A stretch of DNA of 38,640 nt from Bacteroidales bacterium (GCA_024402115.1 JAKSJQ010000017.1:1-38640), one strand, 5' to 3'; counted from the first letter of the stretch, positions 1-9,370 are shown. Made by a program: numbers and translations. Notes: generated from the sequence alone by a model not told the origin.

Positions 1-1070
1 GCATATGCGCTTGACTTGTCCTTGTTGATGATCCATGAACCATCCTCCTGGTTTCTGGTGAATACGAGGTCATAGCCCTCTACACCATACCAGCCGCTGA
101 TAGTGTACTCAGCCTCAGCTGCGCCGGTGTAAGAGATGGTAGCGTATGTCTTGGTAGCCTCACCGTCGATGAAGATCTCACCATCAGCTGACCACGCGAA
201 TGACATGTCAGGATCCGGTACCCATGGATCTGGTTCCGGTGCCTTGTAGTCACCGAACTCAACACGGTAACCGCACCACTGATCGTCGAAGTTGGTTGTC
301 CAGAAATCGATGTAACCACCGGTAGGATCGATGACACCGTACTCGTAGCTGCCACCGTCACCGTAGAAGATGTTGTAATCCTTAGCCTTTCCACCGAGAC
401 CGTGTGCAAGGTTGAAGTCAGGACGTGATCCGATAGGACCTGATGTATCGATTGCCTGACCCTCGACCGGCTTCATGTTCTTCATGCCGTAGTCAAATGC
501 GAAAGGATAGGTTCCTTCGAACTTGGTCATGTCGAAATAGAAGTCGAAGCCCTCTGCACCGCAGTATGAAGTGATCACGAAGTGACCGGTACCCTTCTCA
601 AGACCAAAGGTGATGTTAGAGATGTTCCACTTGTCGTCACCTGAGTAGAACCATGCCTTACCAGGCTGCACCCACTCATAATCGATGATGATAGGATCGT
701 CGGTAGTGATCTTTGCCTCACCCGGGATAGATGCGCAGAGAGTCTTTGATGCCTCGGCAGTAGGAACCGCAGACACATAAACAGAGAATTCAGAGCTGAA
801 CTTGAGGCCCTTTACGACCAGGCTGTTCTCAGTGGTCTCACCCTTTGCCACAACGTAGCCTGCTGGGTTGAGGACCTTGTAGGTATACTGACCGGCATTG
901 TCAACTGCAGTCCAGTAGAAAGAGATGGAGTTTGCAGTCACTTCGCCAGCGGTGATGACCGGAGTCTCGAGCGGAGTCTTGCCATCCTTGGTGAAAGCTT
1001 CTTCCACCGTACAAGATGCGAGGCTGAATACGCCTGCAACCGCCAAGATGAGTGATAATATCTTTTTCAT
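1..1070 (-). CDS. Secreted lipoprotein with fibronectin-III-like domain (C-terminus beyond window)
   Basis: The gene starts at 1070 and is still open at the left edge, giving at least 356 residues. The N-terminus is a lipoprotein signal: MKK, a hydrophobic stretch, then LASC with the acylated cysteine at residue 20. Residues about 35-115 read as a fibronectin type III-like beta-sandwich (TPVITAGEVTANSISFYW onward). The rest is rich in aromatic residues and glycine, with no catalytic motif I recognise, and a proline-rich linker near PEPDPWVPDPD separates two parts. It begins 17 nt after the susD stop, so it is probably the third gene of the susC-susD operon. Such third genes usually encode surface glycan-binding lipoproteins (SusE/SusF or SGBP position). 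That role is inferred from position only; the ligand is unknown. Confidence 0.8.
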   Translation of the reverse strand, partial: MKKILSLILAVAGVFSLASCTVEEAFTKDGKTPLETPVITAGEVTANSISFYWTAVDNAGQYTYKVLNPAGYVVAKGETTENSLVVKGLKFSSEFSVYVSAVPTAEASKTLCASIPGEAKITTDDPIIIDYEWVQPGKAWFYSGDDKWNISNITFGLEKGTGHFVITSYCGAEGFDFYFDMTKFEGTYPFAFDYGMKNMKPVEGQAIDTSGPIGSRPDFNLAHGLGGKAKDYNIFYGDGGSYEYGVIDPTGGYIDFWTTNFDDQWCGYRVEFGDYKAPEPDPWVPDPDMSFAWSADGEIFIDGEATKTYATISYTGAAEAEYTISGWYGVEGYDLVFTRNQEDGSWIINKDKSSAY

Positions 1071-1087
1071 GTTATCGACCTATTAAA

Positions 1088-2584
1088 TTATTCAAGGCAA
1101 ATAGAGACGTCTCCGAAAGGATTCTGATCACCGTTTGGCCAGTAAGTAGAATTGATGTTCGGATTGTTGTTGATCTCGTTGGTAGGAATCTGGTATACGA
1201 AACGCCATGACCTTGCAGGTACAGGAGTCTTGCCACCGAAGTTGCTGTGGTTACCCTCACGGGTGATGCCCCTCTGGAGACGGATGAGGTCGAACCATGC
1301 GAAGCCCTCACCATAGAGCTCCTTGCGGCGCTCGGTCACGATCTCCTCGATAAGGCTTGAACCGATAGTCTGGGTTGCAGTTGCGTTGCGGAGAGCGCGG
1401 AGCTCGTTGAGGAGAGAAGCGGCAGTACCGTCGTCACCCATGTGAGCCTTGGCCTCAGCCTCGATGAGAAGCATCTCGTCTGAACGCATGAACACGAAGT
1501 CACCGGTAAGGTCTGAAGTGTCATAGAACTTGTTTGAGCAGTGGAGACCTACGTCCTCCTTCCACCAGATCTGCTTTCCGCGGATATCGTCAGCGCTGAA
1601 GAGCTCTGCGAACTTGTCGTTGAGGTAGAAGCAGTTGAATGACCAGAAGTCACCACCGTCACGAGAGATGTAGTTGGTCCACATTGCGAATGGGCCGTAG
1701 TCACCGTTTGCCTCGAGAGTATGCTCTGCATCAACCATCATACCCCACATCCATGAGCGGGTGTCGATGTTGTTGAAACCTGCATCCCAATCCTCGGCTG
1801 AGGTGAGAGGATAGCCTGCGCGTGCCTTTGAAGCGTAATCAGCAGCCTTTGACCAATCGTTCATCACGAGATATACACGTGCGAGGAGACCCTGTGCGAC
1901 GCTCTGATCGAAGTGGTTCTTCGCTGACCTTGACTGACCTGCAAGAAGCTTCTCTGCAGAGGTAAGGTCAGAGATGATCTGATCATAGGTCTCATCGATG
2001 GTACCTCTACCCTTTCCTTCAGTCTGGTCAGTAGTAGGTTCGGTATAGATTGGAACACCAGGCATGTTCCTCTCATGTGCGAGGACATAGGTGTGCTGAT
2101 AGTACTGTGCGAGGTTGAAGTAGCACCATCCTCTCATTGCATAGGCTTCACCCATGACACCGGCAATCTCTGCTTCGGTGACACCTTCGATCTGAGGAGT
2201 GTAGGCGATGATGCTGTTGAGGTTGTTGATGATGTTGTAATAGTAGAACCAGAGAGCTGATGACTTGAAGATGTCCCCTCTCTGATGGCCCCACATGTTG
2301 TAGTCGTAGCCGTACCATCCACCGTTCACGATGATATCCTCACCGTCAACGTCGTTGGCAAGAATCTGAGCCACCCAGCCCTGGGTATCAGGACGTCCGC
2401 CACCGCCATAGCTGAAAGCAAGGAGGTTGTAGCAGCCGTTGAGGGCAGCCTGCGAACCCTTCACTGAAAGGAACACCTGGTTGTCTGATACGGAGCTCGA
2501 AGGATTTGTTGTGAGCCAATTCTCACATGAGACAGCGGTCATCAATGACGCCGCAGCCATTATTGCATAAAATATCTTTTTCAT
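1088..2584 (-). CDS. SusD/RagB-family nutrient-binding outer-membrane lipoprotein
   Basis: This is a 498-residue SusD/RagB protein, the usual family length. The start at 2584 gives a normal lipoprotein signal (MKKIFYAIMAAASLMTAVSC, acylated Cys20) and has GGGAGAA about 8 nt upstream; an in-frame ATG at 2599 would add five residues before the signal. The N-terminal half carries TPR-like helices (QAALNGCYNLL, AYAMRGWCYFNLAQYYQ). The C-terminal half has the family's ERRKELYGEGFAWFDLIRL segment and ends with a NPNINSTYWPNGDQNPFGD tail. In this family the lipoprotein caps the SusC barrel and delivers oligosaccharides or peptides to it. It lies 18 nt after susC. No glycoside hydrolase or sensor is visible in the window, so the substrate cannot be assigned. 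Confidence 0.95.
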   Translation of the reverse strand: MKKIFYAIMAAASLMTAVSCENWLTTNPSSSVSDNQVFLSVKGSQAALNGCYNLLAFSYGGGGRPDTQGWVAQILANDVDGEDIIVNGGWYGYDYNMWGHQRGDIFKSSALWFYYYNIINNLNSIIAYTPQIEGVTEAEIAGVMGEAYAMRGWCYFNLAQYYQHTYVLAHERNMPGVPIYTEPTTDQTEGKGRGTIDETYDQIISDLTSAEKLLAGQSRSAKNHFDQSVAQGLLARVYLVMNDWSKAADYASKARAGYPLTSAEDWDAGFNNIDTRSWMWGMMVDAEHTLEANGDYGPFAMWTNYISRDGGDFWSFNCFYLNDKFAELFSADDIRGKQIWWKEDVGLHCSNKFYDTSDLTGDFVFMRSDEMLLIEAEAKAHMGDDGTAASLLNELRALRNATATQTIGSSLIEEIVTERRKELYGEGFAWFDLIRLQRGITREGNHSNFGGKTPVPARSWRFVYQIPTNEINNNPNINSTYWPNGDQNPFGDVSICLE

Positions 2585-2602
2585 ATTCTTTTCTCCCATG
2601 CT

Positions 2603-5600
2603 TTAGAATGTAACCTGAACACCGAAAGTGACGTTCTTGGTGGTAGGGAACCTGTTGCTGGTAGTACCTGATACACTCTGCTCAGGATCGGTACCACGCT
2701 TTGCAGCTGAACCGAAGGTGAGAAGGTTGTCACCCTGTACGAAGAATCTGAGCTGATCCATGTGCATCTTGTCGAGGGCCTTCCTAGGAAGAGTGTAACC
2801 GAGGGTCACGTTCCTGAGACGGAGGAATGAGTTGTTGTAGAGATACTTGTCTGAGAAGGTATCCTGTGCATTCTTGTTCAGGCGTGGGAGCGGCGCGTTA
2901 GGGTTCTCAGGAGTCCAGGTCTTGCTGAGTGCATCTGGATGGAGTGAGAAACCGGTACGGTAGTTGACCATCTGTGAGTAGTCGGTATCATAGAGGAGAC
3001 CGCCGATGCTGTAGTAGAGCATGATTGAGAGGTCTACACCATAGAATCTGAAGTTGTTGGTGAAACCACCGAACACTGCAGGAAGCGAGCTTCCGAGATA
3101 CTGCTTCTGATCGTCGCTGGTGACGTCAGAGGTGCTCTCGGTAAGGATGCGATCTACGATGACCTGCTTGCCGTTCTCGTCAGTATCGAAGATGTTCCTC
3201 CAGTACTGGTCGTTACCGTTGGCAGGGTTGACACCTGCATACTTTGCACCCCAGAAGTTGTAGCGGCTCTGACCCTCTCTCCACTTGAATACGCCGGCGT
3301 TGATCTCAGCCTGTGGAAGGCTTGTGATGACGTTCTCATAGTGGGTGAGGTTGAAGTTCATGTTCCACTGGAAGTTCTGGTTGTTGAATACAGCGTAGTC
3401 GAGATTGACCTCGACACCATAGTTGGATACGTCACCGATGTTGCGGTCAACACCACCGAAACCGGCTGAAGGTGCCATAGGCATGGTGAAGAGGAGGTCC
3501 TTTGACTGCCTGTCGAAGAACTCGACGCGACCGGTGAGCTTGCGGAAGAGAGCGAAGTCGATACCTACGTTGAGCTGGAGGTTGGTCTCCCACTTGAGGC
3601 CGTTGTTAGGAAGACGTGAGATTACGACACCGGCGTTGTTGAGATCGTTGTAACCGGTAGCGTAGAGACCCTGGTAGCAGTACCATGAGTTGAGGCCGTC
3701 GTTACCGACTGCACCGTAAGAAGCCTTGAGCTTGAGGTTGTCGATCCATCTTACATCCTTGAGGAAATCCTCGTTGTTGATACGCCATGAAGCACCTGCT
3801 GACCAGAACATACCCCAGCGTGACTGAGGAGAGAACCTTGAAGTCGCGTCTGAACGGAGAGATGCTGATACATAGTACTTGTCAGCATAGTCGTACTCGA
3901 GACGGCTGAAGAATGAGAGGAGGCGGTACTTGTCGGTGTATGAGCTTGAGTCCACTGAGGTGGCAGCTGAGCTGAGCTCGGTGAGACCTGCGAATGGGAA
4001 GCCCTTCCTTGAAGCTGAAAGACCGGTGACATCACGCATGTAGCTCTCCTGACCGAGGAGGATGCCGAGATTGTGCTGACCGAAAGCGCGGTTGAAGGTG
4101 AGGAGGTTGGTCCAAGTGGTAGCGACGTTCCTGTCGTATGACTTGTATGCGTTACCACCCTCACCGGCGGTGTAGCCGTATTCAGCACTTGCATAGCTGT
4201 CGTACTTGCTGATGTAGTAGTCGATAGAGATGGTGCTGCGGAAGTTGAGACCAGGGATGATCTGGAAATCAACATAGTTACGCGTAGAGATCTGGTCTGC
4301 GGTAGACTTGTTGTTGTTGTAGGCTGCGTCAGCGAGGACGTTCCAACCTGCCCAACCTGCGTTGTCGAGACCGTAGTTGTAGATGTAGTTGCCTGCACCG
4401 TCCTTTGCATATGCGCCAGTGTTGTAGTCATACTGGTAGATGCTGTTCACGGTAGGGACGGTACGGAGGAACCATACAACGCTGTCACCTGCTGGAGAGT
4501 CGGTGACGCTGTGTGAGAATGAGGTGTTCGATCCTACCTCGAGCCAAGGCTTAACCTTGGTAGAGACGTTCGAACGGCCTGAGATACGGTCGAACTCCTG
4601 AGTTGTGAAGATACCCTTGTCGTTGAGGTAACCTGCAGAGAAGAAGTAGTTGGTCTCACCCTTCTTGCCACTGAAGTCGACGTTGTACTCCTGACGAGGA
4701 CGTGACCTCATGGTCTCGTGCCTCCAGTCACCGTACCAGAGGAGATCCTTGTCTGTTACGAGAAGGTTTCCGTTTCCGTCGATGATGTTCCTGGTTGCCC
4801 AAGGGAGAATCTTGATTTCGTTAGGGGTGACGATTGCAGCCTGCGCACCAGCCTCTTCAGGTGACATGCCTGAATCGATGTTGGCATTGTAGAGTGAGCG
4901 CCAGGTAACCTCTGCGAACTCGCCAGGATTGAGCTGACGTGGGAGCGGAACTGCGAGAGATGCAAAACCAACAGTCGCACGGAAGCTTACCTTGCCGTTC
5001 TCGTTCTGACCCTTCTTGGTGGTGATCACGATGACACCGTTGGCTGCACGTGAACCGTAGAGAGCGGTTGCAGATGCATCCTTGAGGACAGTCATCGACT
5101 CGATGTCAGAAGGAGCGATAGCGTTGATGTAACCTGAGTAAGCGACACCGTCGACAACGTAGAGAGGGCTGCTGGATGCGTTCATGGAACCGATACCACG
5201 GATGGTGATGGAACCAGAGTCACCAGGCTGACCGCTGTTGTTGATGACCTGTACACCGGCAGAGAGACCCTGGAGGGCCTGAGTGACGTTGGAAGTGGCG
5301 ATCTTCTGGAGATCCTCCTTCTTGACGACAGATGCTGAACCGGTGAAGGATGTCTTCTTTCCCTGACCGTAAGCGATGACCATGGTCTCGTCGAGCATGA
5401 GGGCATCAGGCTCGAGAGCGATGTTGAGGACGTCCGACTTGCCGATGGTGGCATTGTAGTCCCTGAAACCGAGGTTCATCACTAAGAGTGAAGTCGACTT
5501 TTCAGATACATTGATCTTGAAATTACCGTCGAGATCAGTGATGGCGAACTGACCAGTAGTCTTGTCCTGAAGTGTGGCACCTACGAGAGGTGAACCGTCA

Positions 5601-5698
5601 GCAGCAGACTTGACTGATCCGGTCAAAGTTCTTGTCTGAGCGCTCGCAGCGACTGAGAACAGTACAACTGCGAGAATTCCGAGAATGAACTTCTTCAT
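2603..5698 (-). CDS. SusC/RagA-family TonB-dependent outer-membrane transporter
   Basis: This 1031-residue protein has a signal peptide ending AASAQ, a carboxypeptidase-D regulatory-like domain (about 23-98; LTGSVKSAADGSPLVGATL) and a TonB-box-like segment (DETMVIAYGQGKK, about 103-115). The plug domain follows (about 113-235), with PLYVVDGVAYSG and ASATALYGSRAANGVIVITT, the most diagnostic family motifs. The remainder is a 22-strand-type beta barrel ending in VTFGVQVTF with a terminal phenylalanine, as outer-membrane barrels do. The family imports glycans or peptides using energy from TonB-ExbBD. It is the first gene of a susC-susD-lipoprotein operon. I found no perfect TAnnTTTG box in the 177 nt between its start and the purC terminator, so its promoter may need an activator. 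Confidence 0.97.
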   Translation of the reverse strand: MKKFILGILAVVLFSVAASAQTRTLTGSVKSAADGSPLVGATLQDKTTGQFAITDLDGNFKINVSEKSTSLLVMNLGFRDYNATIGKSDVLNIALEPDALMLDETMVIAYGQGKKTSFTGSASVVKKEDLQKIATSNVTQALQGLSAGVQVINNSGQPGDSGSITIRGIGSMNASSSPLYVVDGVAYSGYINAIAPSDIESMTVLKDASATALYGSRAANGVIVITTKKGQNENGKVSFRATVGFASLAVPLPRQLNPGEFAEVTWRSLYNANIDSGMSPEEAGAQAAIVTPNEIKILPWATRNIIDGNGNLLVTDKDLLWYGDWRHETMRSRPRQEYNVDFSGKKGETNYFFSAGYLNDKGIFTTQEFDRISGRSNVSTKVKPWLEVGSNTSFSHSVTDSPAGDSVVWFLRTVPTVNSIYQYDYNTGAYAKDGAGNYIYNYGLDNAGWAGWNVLADAAYNNNKSTADQISTRNYVDFQIIPGLNFRSTISIDYYISKYDSYASAEYGYTAGEGGNAYKSYDRNVATTWTNLLTFNRAFGQHNLGILLGQESYMRDVTGLSASRKGFPFAGLTELSSAATSVDSSSYTDKYRLLSFFSRLEYDYADKYYVSASLRSDATSRFSPQSRWGMFWSAGASWRINNEDFLKDVRWIDNLKLKASYGAVGNDGLNSWYCYQGLYATGYNDLNNAGVVISRLPNNGLKWETNLQLNVGIDFALFRKLTGRVEFFDRQSKDLLFTMPMAPSAGFGGVDRNIGDVSNYGVEVNLDYAVFNNQNFQWNMNFNLTHYENVITSLPQAEINAGVFKWREGQSRYNFWGAKYAGVNPANGNDQYWRNIFDTDENGKQVIVDRILTESTSDVTSDDQKQYLGSSLPAVFGGFTNNFRFYGVDLSIMLYYSIGGLLYDTDYSQMVNYRTGFSLHPDALSKTWTPENPNAPLPRLNKNAQDTFSDKYLYNNSFLRLRNVTLGYTLPRKALDKMHMDQLRFFVQGDNLLTFGSAAKRGTDPEQSVSGTTSNRFPTTKNVTFGVQVTF

Positions 5699-5875
5699 AA
5701 TTAATTTGGTTTGATAATAATAAGTCTGCTCGCAATTTACGAATAATAATCGGATAAACCATAAGACCGCTCCAAATATTTATAAAAAATTTTAAAAATT
5801 AGTTGAACACGGACTTCCCCGACGCGCAAATCATAGTAAAACATACCATTACAGCGGAAAAACGTGACAGCTGAC

Positions 5876-5909
5876 ACAAAAAAAGACCGGGACTCTGAGT
5901 CCCGGTCTT
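5876..5909 (-). terminator. Intrinsic terminator after purC
   Basis: A perfect 12-bp inverted repeat (5884-5895 with 5897-5908, core GACCGGGACTC) lies just past the purC stop. On the minus strand it is followed by seven Ts (A-run at 5878-5884 on the plus strand). This is a canonical Rho-independent terminator and separates purC from susC, which is read in the same direction. Confidence 0.9.
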
Positions 5910-5930
5910 CTATTCTGATGTTTCAGATTC

Positions 5931-6872
5931 TTACTTGAGTGAAGCGAGGCAGGCTGCGACGTTCTTCTCAATCTGCTCTGCGGTGTACTCCACGCGCTCG
6001 AACTTCTCGCCCACGATGTTCTCGTAGAGCTCGACGTAACGGTCTGTGATGCCGTTCACAACCTCCGGAGTCATCTCTGGAACCTTCTGTCCCTCCTGAC
6101 CCATGAAGCCGTTGGCCATGAGCCACTCGCGCACGAACTCCTTCGAGAGCTGCTTCTGGTGCTCACCCTTCGCGAGACGCTCCTCGTAACCCTCAGCGTA
6201 GAAATAGCGTGAAGAGTCAGGAGTATGGATCTCGTCCATGAGATAGATCTGGTCGCCGATCTTGCCGAACTCATACTTGGTGTCCACGAGGATGAGGCCC
6301 TGCTTTGCAGCGATCTCCGTTCCCCTCTGGAAGATGGCGCGGGTGTACTGCTCGAGCTTCTCGTAATCCTCGCGGGTTGCGAGACCGGATGCGATGATCT
6401 CCTCCTTTGAGATGTCCTCGTCGTGACCCTCTGCCGCCTTTGAGGTAGGAGTGATGATAGGCTCAGGGAACTTCTGGTTCTCCACCATACCCTCTGGCAT
6501 CTCCACACCGCAGATGGTGCGCTTGCCGGCCTTGTACTCTCTCCACGCATGGCCTGAAAGGTAGCCGCGGATGACCATCTCGACCTTGAAAGGCTCGCAC
6601 TTGAGACCCACGGTCACTGCAGGATCCGGAACTGCGACCTTCCAGTTAGGAAGGATGTCAGCAGTCGCATCGAGGAACTTCGCTGCGATGCGGTTGAGTA
6701 CCTGACCCTTGTAAGGAATACCCTCAGGAAGGACGACGTCGAACGCTGAGATACGGTCCGAAACGACCATCACGAGATACTTGTCGTCGATATCGTACAC
6801 GTCACGTACCTTGCCGACATATTTGCTTTTCTGTCCATCGAAATGGAAATCTGACTTTACGAGTGCTTTCAT
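5931..6872 (-). CDS. purC: Phosphoribosylaminoimidazole-succinocarboxamide synthase (SAICAR synthetase)
   Basis: PurC joins CAIR and aspartate using ATP to give SAICAR, the eighth step of de novo purine synthesis, in the cytoplasm. The 313-residue protein is of the longer, yeast-like class. The family motifs are plain: [14 protein letters not shown] (nucleotide-binding loop, about 17-30), [19 protein letters not shown] (about 38-56), [16 protein letters not shown] (about 97-112), [10 protein letters not shown] and [12 protein letters not shown]. It stands apart from the main purine operon of this window, as a monocistronic unit with a strong terminator behind it and a terminator in front. A box resembling the -7 element (TAAATTCG, one mismatch) lies about 30 nt upstream. 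Function is certain by motif. Confidence 0.97.
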   Translation of the reverse strand: MKALVKSDFHFDGQKSKYVGKVRDVYDIDDKYLVMVVSDRISAFDVVLPEGIPYKGQVLNRIAAKFLDATADILPNWKVAVPDPAVTVGLKCEPFKVEMVIRGYLSGHAWREYKAGKRTICGVEMPEGMVENQKFPEPIITPTSKAAEGHDEDISKEEIIASGLATREDYEKLEQYTRAIFQRGTEIAAKQGLILVDTKYEFGKIGDQIYLMDEIHTPDSSRYFYAEGYEERLAKGEHQKQLSKEFVREWLMANGFMGQEGQKVPEMTPEVVNGITDRYVELYENIVGEKFERVEYTAEQIEKNVAACLASLK

Positions 6873-6904
6873 TGGTGATTACTGTTAAAACGGCTGCGAA
6901 TTTA

Positions 6905-6946
6905 ATCAAAAAACCGGAGATACGCACTTACGGTCCTCCGGTTTTT
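6905..6946 (-). terminator. Intrinsic terminator after the threonine dehydrogenase gene
   Basis: An 11-bp inverted repeat, AAAAACCGGAG at 6909-6919 with CTCCGGTTTTT at 6936-6946, is followed on the minus strand by a T-rich run. It sits 20 nt past the stop of the gene ending at 6967 and isolates that gene from purC. Confidence 0.85.
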
Positions 6947-6966
6947 CATTATTTCTGATACTTCTT

Positions 6967-7914
6967 CTAGAGAAGAATCTTTCTGAGATTGTCGATCATG
7001 TCACGGACCATCGCGTCGAGGTCGAACTTAGGCTTCCAGTCCCACTCGGCGCGGGCGCAGCTGTCGTCCATCTTGTTAGGCCATGAATCAGCGATCGCCT
7101 GGCGGACAGGATCCACCTCGTAGCGCACCTTGAGGCTCGGGATGTACTTCCGTATGGCTGCGAAGAGCTCCTCCGGTTCGAAGCTCATAGCCGCGATGTT
7201 GAATGCATTGCGGTGCACGAGCCTGGTCGGGTCAGCGTTCATAAGGTCGACAGCACCGTCGAGTGCGTCAGGCATGTACATCATGTCCATGTAGGTGCCG
7301 GGAGCGATAGGACACACGAACTCCTCGCCCTTCACCGCAGCGTAGAACACCTCCACTGCATAGTCGGTGGTGCCGCCGCCAGGGAGAGTGGTGTATGAGA
7401 TGAGGCCCGGGAAGCGCACAGCCCTTGTGTCGACACCGAACTTGGTGTAGTAATAGTCGCTGAGAAGCTCGCATGCGACCTTTGTCACGCCGTACATCGA
7501 TGTAGGACGCTGGATTGTGTCCTGAGGGGTGTTGTCACGGGGAGTGCTCGGTCCGAATGAGCCGATGGAGCTCGGGGTGAACACTGCACATCCGTTCTCG
7601 CGTGCAACCTCGAGGATGTTGATCAGACCGTTCATCTGGATATCCCATGCAAGGAGAGGCTTGCGCTCTGCAGTTGCAGAAAGGATAGCTGCGAGATTAT
7701 ATATGGTGTCGATTGAATACTTCTTGACTACGCTGGCGATCTGCTCTCTGTCGCATACGTTAACGACTTCTGCGGGTCCGCTCTCGAGGAGAACACCTTT
7801 GGGTTCCGCGCCTGGAATATATCCGGCGACTACGGTGCATCCCTTCTTTCTGAGCTTCATGGTGAGCTCAGAGCCAATCTGGCCGGTCGAGCCTATTACA
7901 AGTACATTGGTCAT
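6967..7914 (-). CDS. tdh: NAD-dependent L-threonine 3-dehydrogenase of the SDR/epimerase-like type
   Basis: This 315-residue extended short-chain dehydrogenase has the NAD-binding motif GSTGQIG at residues 8-14. Its catalytic site follows the family pattern: TPSSIGSFGP (about 113-122) and YGVTK with Tyr141 and Lys145. This is the UDP-galactose-epimerase-like class of threonine dehydrogenase known from Bacteroidota and animals, distinct from the zinc-dependent E. coli enzyme. It oxidises L-threonine to 2-amino-3-ketobutyrate. The divergent neighbour at 8109 encodes the ligase that cleaves this unstable product, which strongly supports the substrate. Without that neighbour only 'NAD-dependent epimerase/dehydratase' could be claimed. 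The symbol is used by function. Confidence 0.9.
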   Translation of the reverse strand: MTNVLVIGSTGQIGSELTMKLRKKGCTVVAGYIPGAEPKGVLLESGPAEVVNVCDREQIASVVKKYSIDTIYNLAAILSATAERKPLLAWDIQMNGLINILEVARENGCAVFTPSSIGSFGPSTPRDNTPQDTIQRPTSMYGVTKVACELLSDYYYTKFGVDTRAVRFPGLISYTTLPGGGTTDYAVEVFYAAVKGEEFVCPIAPGTYMDMMYMPDALDGAVDLMNADPTRLVHRNAFNIAAMSFEPEELFAAIRKYIPSLKVRYEVDPVRQAIADSWPNKMDDSCARAEWDWKPKFDLDAMVRDMIDNLRKILL

Positions 7915-7940
7915 GTTCTGAAGTGTATTTAAACCGGCCG

Positions 7941-7973
7941 CAAATATAGGTCAAATTATGGAATAACGGCAAT
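7941..7973 (-). promoter_or_regulatory. Promoter for the threonine dehydrogenase gene
   Basis: The plus-strand sequence CAAATATA (7941-7948) reads TATATTTG on the minus strand, a match to the Bacteroides -7 consensus TAnnTTTG. An ATTG (-33-like) lies at 7970-7973, 21 nt upstream. The start codon at 7914 would follow a leader of about 20 nt. Confidence 0.6.
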
Positions 7974-8042
7974 TTTCTTACAATATATTATCACGATTAC
8001 GAGTTTATTATATTTTTGTAACACAATAATGTAGAAATATAG

Positions 8043-8074
8043 TTTTTTACTGACAATTTTTAATTGTAGATTTG
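8043..8074 (+). promoter_or_regulatory. Promoter for kbl
   Basis: TAGATTTG at 8067-8074 matches the -7 consensus TAnnTTTG, with a T-rich -33 region (TTTTTT from 8043) about 19-20 nt upstream and the start codon at 8109. A second match, TATTTTTG at 8011-8018, has a poorer -33 region. Together with the minus-strand box this makes a divergent tdh/kbl control region. Confidence 0.6.
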
Positions 8075-8108
8075 CAGAATAATAACATACAATCACACAT
8101 AATAGACC

Positions 8109-9299
8109 ATGTACGGAAAGTATCAGCAGTTTCTCCAGAACGAGCTCGCATCAATCGAGCAGGCTGGACTCTTCAAACGCGAAAGAAACATCGCATCACC
8201 TCAGTCAGCAGAGATAACCCTTGAGGACGGCTCAAAGGCTCTCAACTTCTGCGCCAACAACTATCTCGGCCTCGCTGACAATCCAAGGCTCATCAAGGCC
8301 GCTCAGGACGTTATGGCAACCCGTGGCTACGGTATGTCATCAGTACGTTTCATCTGCGGTACCCAGGATATCCACAAACAGCTCGAGAAGGCCATCTCAG
8401 AGTATTTCCACACTGAGGACACCATTCTCTATGCAGCCTGCTTCGATGCAAACGGCGGTGTGTTCGAGCCGCTCTTCACAGCTGAGGACGCAATCATCTC
8501 TGACTCTCTCAACCATGCTTCGATCATCGACGGTGTACGCCTCTGCAAGGCAGTCCGCTACCGTTACGCAAACGCCGACATGGCCGACCTCGAGCGCTGT
8601 CTCCAGGAGGCTCAGGCACAGAGGTTCCGCATCATCGTCACCGACGGTGTGTTCTCTATGGACGGTAACGTCGCTCCTATGGACAAGATCTGCGATCTCG
8701 CAGAGAAGTACGACGCACTCGTGATGGTGGATGAAAGCCACTCTGCAGGTGTCGTAGGTGCAACAGGCCGCGGTGTCGCTGAGCAGTACGGCTGCTACGG
8801 CAGGATCGACATCCACACCGGCACCCTCGGAAAGGCATTCGGCGGCGCAGTAGGCGGTTTCACCACCGGTCGCAAGGAGATCATCGACATGCTCCGTCAG
8901 CGTTCACGCCCATACCTCTTCTCGAACTCCATCCCTCCTATGATCGCAGCCGCTGCTCTCGAGACCTTCAAGATTCTCGACGAGAGCAACGAGCTCCACG
9001 ACAAGCTCCAGGCAAACGTGGACTACTTCCGCGAGAAGATGGTGGCTGCCGGCTTCGACATCAAGCCTACCCAGTCAGCAATCTGCGCAGTGATGCTCTA
9101 TGACGCACCGCTCTCACAGAAGTTCGCGGCAAAGATCGCTGAGGAAGGCATCTTCGTGACCGGATTCTACTATCCAGTCGTTCCAAAGGGCCAGGCGCGC
9201 ATCCGCGTGCAGCTCTCTGCCGCTCACGAGCAGGCACACCTCGACAAGGCCATCGCCGCATTCATCAAGGTCGGAAAGGAACTCGGCGTGATCAAGTAA
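8109..9299 (+). CDS. kbl: Glycine C-acetyltransferase (2-amino-3-ketobutyrate CoA ligase)
   Basis: Kbl cleaves 2-amino-3-ketobutyrate with CoA to glycine and acetyl-CoA, the second step of threonine breakdown. It is a PLP enzyme of the alpha-oxoamine synthase family, and its 396 residues match the E. coli length. Visible landmarks are FCANNYLGLADNP (about 48-60), SLNHASIIDG with His136 stacking on the cofactor, MVDESHSAG with Asp208 and His211, and HTGTLGKAFGGAVGG with the Schiff-base lysine Lys242. KBL, 5-aminolevulinate synthase and 8-amino-7-oxononanoate synthase share these features. The threonine dehydrogenase across the divergent promoter region makes Kbl by far the best choice. Confidence 0.95.
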   Translation: MYGKYQQFLQNELASIEQAGLFKRERNIASPQSAEITLEDGSKALNFCANNYLGLADNPRLIKAAQDVMATRGYGMSSVRFICGTQDIHKQLEKAISEYFHTEDTILYAACFDANGGVFEPLFTAEDAIISDSLNHASIIDGVRLCKAVRYRYANADMADLERCLQEAQAQRFRIIVTDGVFSMDGNVAPMDKICDLAEKYDALVMVDESHSAGVVGATGRGVAEQYGCYGRIDIHTGTLGKAFGGAVGGFTTGRKEIIDMLRQRSRPYLFSNSIPPMIAAAALETFKILDESNELHDKLQANVDYFREKMVAAGFDIKPTQSAICAVMLYDAPLSQKFAAKIAEEGIFVTGFYYPVVPKGQARIRVQLSAAHEQAHLDKAIAAFIKVGKELGVIK

Positions 9300-9328
9300 T
9301 CAGAAACAATACAATAAAGGGTAAACAG

Positions 9329-9360
9329 AAGGCGGAGGCTGCACAGTCCCCGCCTTTTTT
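9329..9360 (+). terminator. Intrinsic terminator after kbl
   Basis: AAGGCGG (9329-9335) pairs with CCGCCTT (9350-9356), and the T-run continues to 9360. It lies 30 nt after the kbl stop. The next gene's -7 box begins three bases further on. Confidence 0.8.
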
Positions 9361-9362
9361 CA

Positions 9363-9370
9363 TATATTTG
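9363..9370 (+). promoter_or_regulatory. -7 box upstream of the MFS transporter gene
   Basis: TATATTTG matches TAnnTTTG and lies 26 nt before the ATG at 9397. No good -33 TTG is visible because that region is occupied by the kbl terminator hairpin, so this is a partial promoter call. Confidence 0.45.

Noticed and set aside
5699..5875. A promoter for susC
   Set aside because: CAAATATT and CAAATCAT on the plus strand resemble the reversed -7 box but neither fits TAnnTTTG on the minus strand, so none was called.
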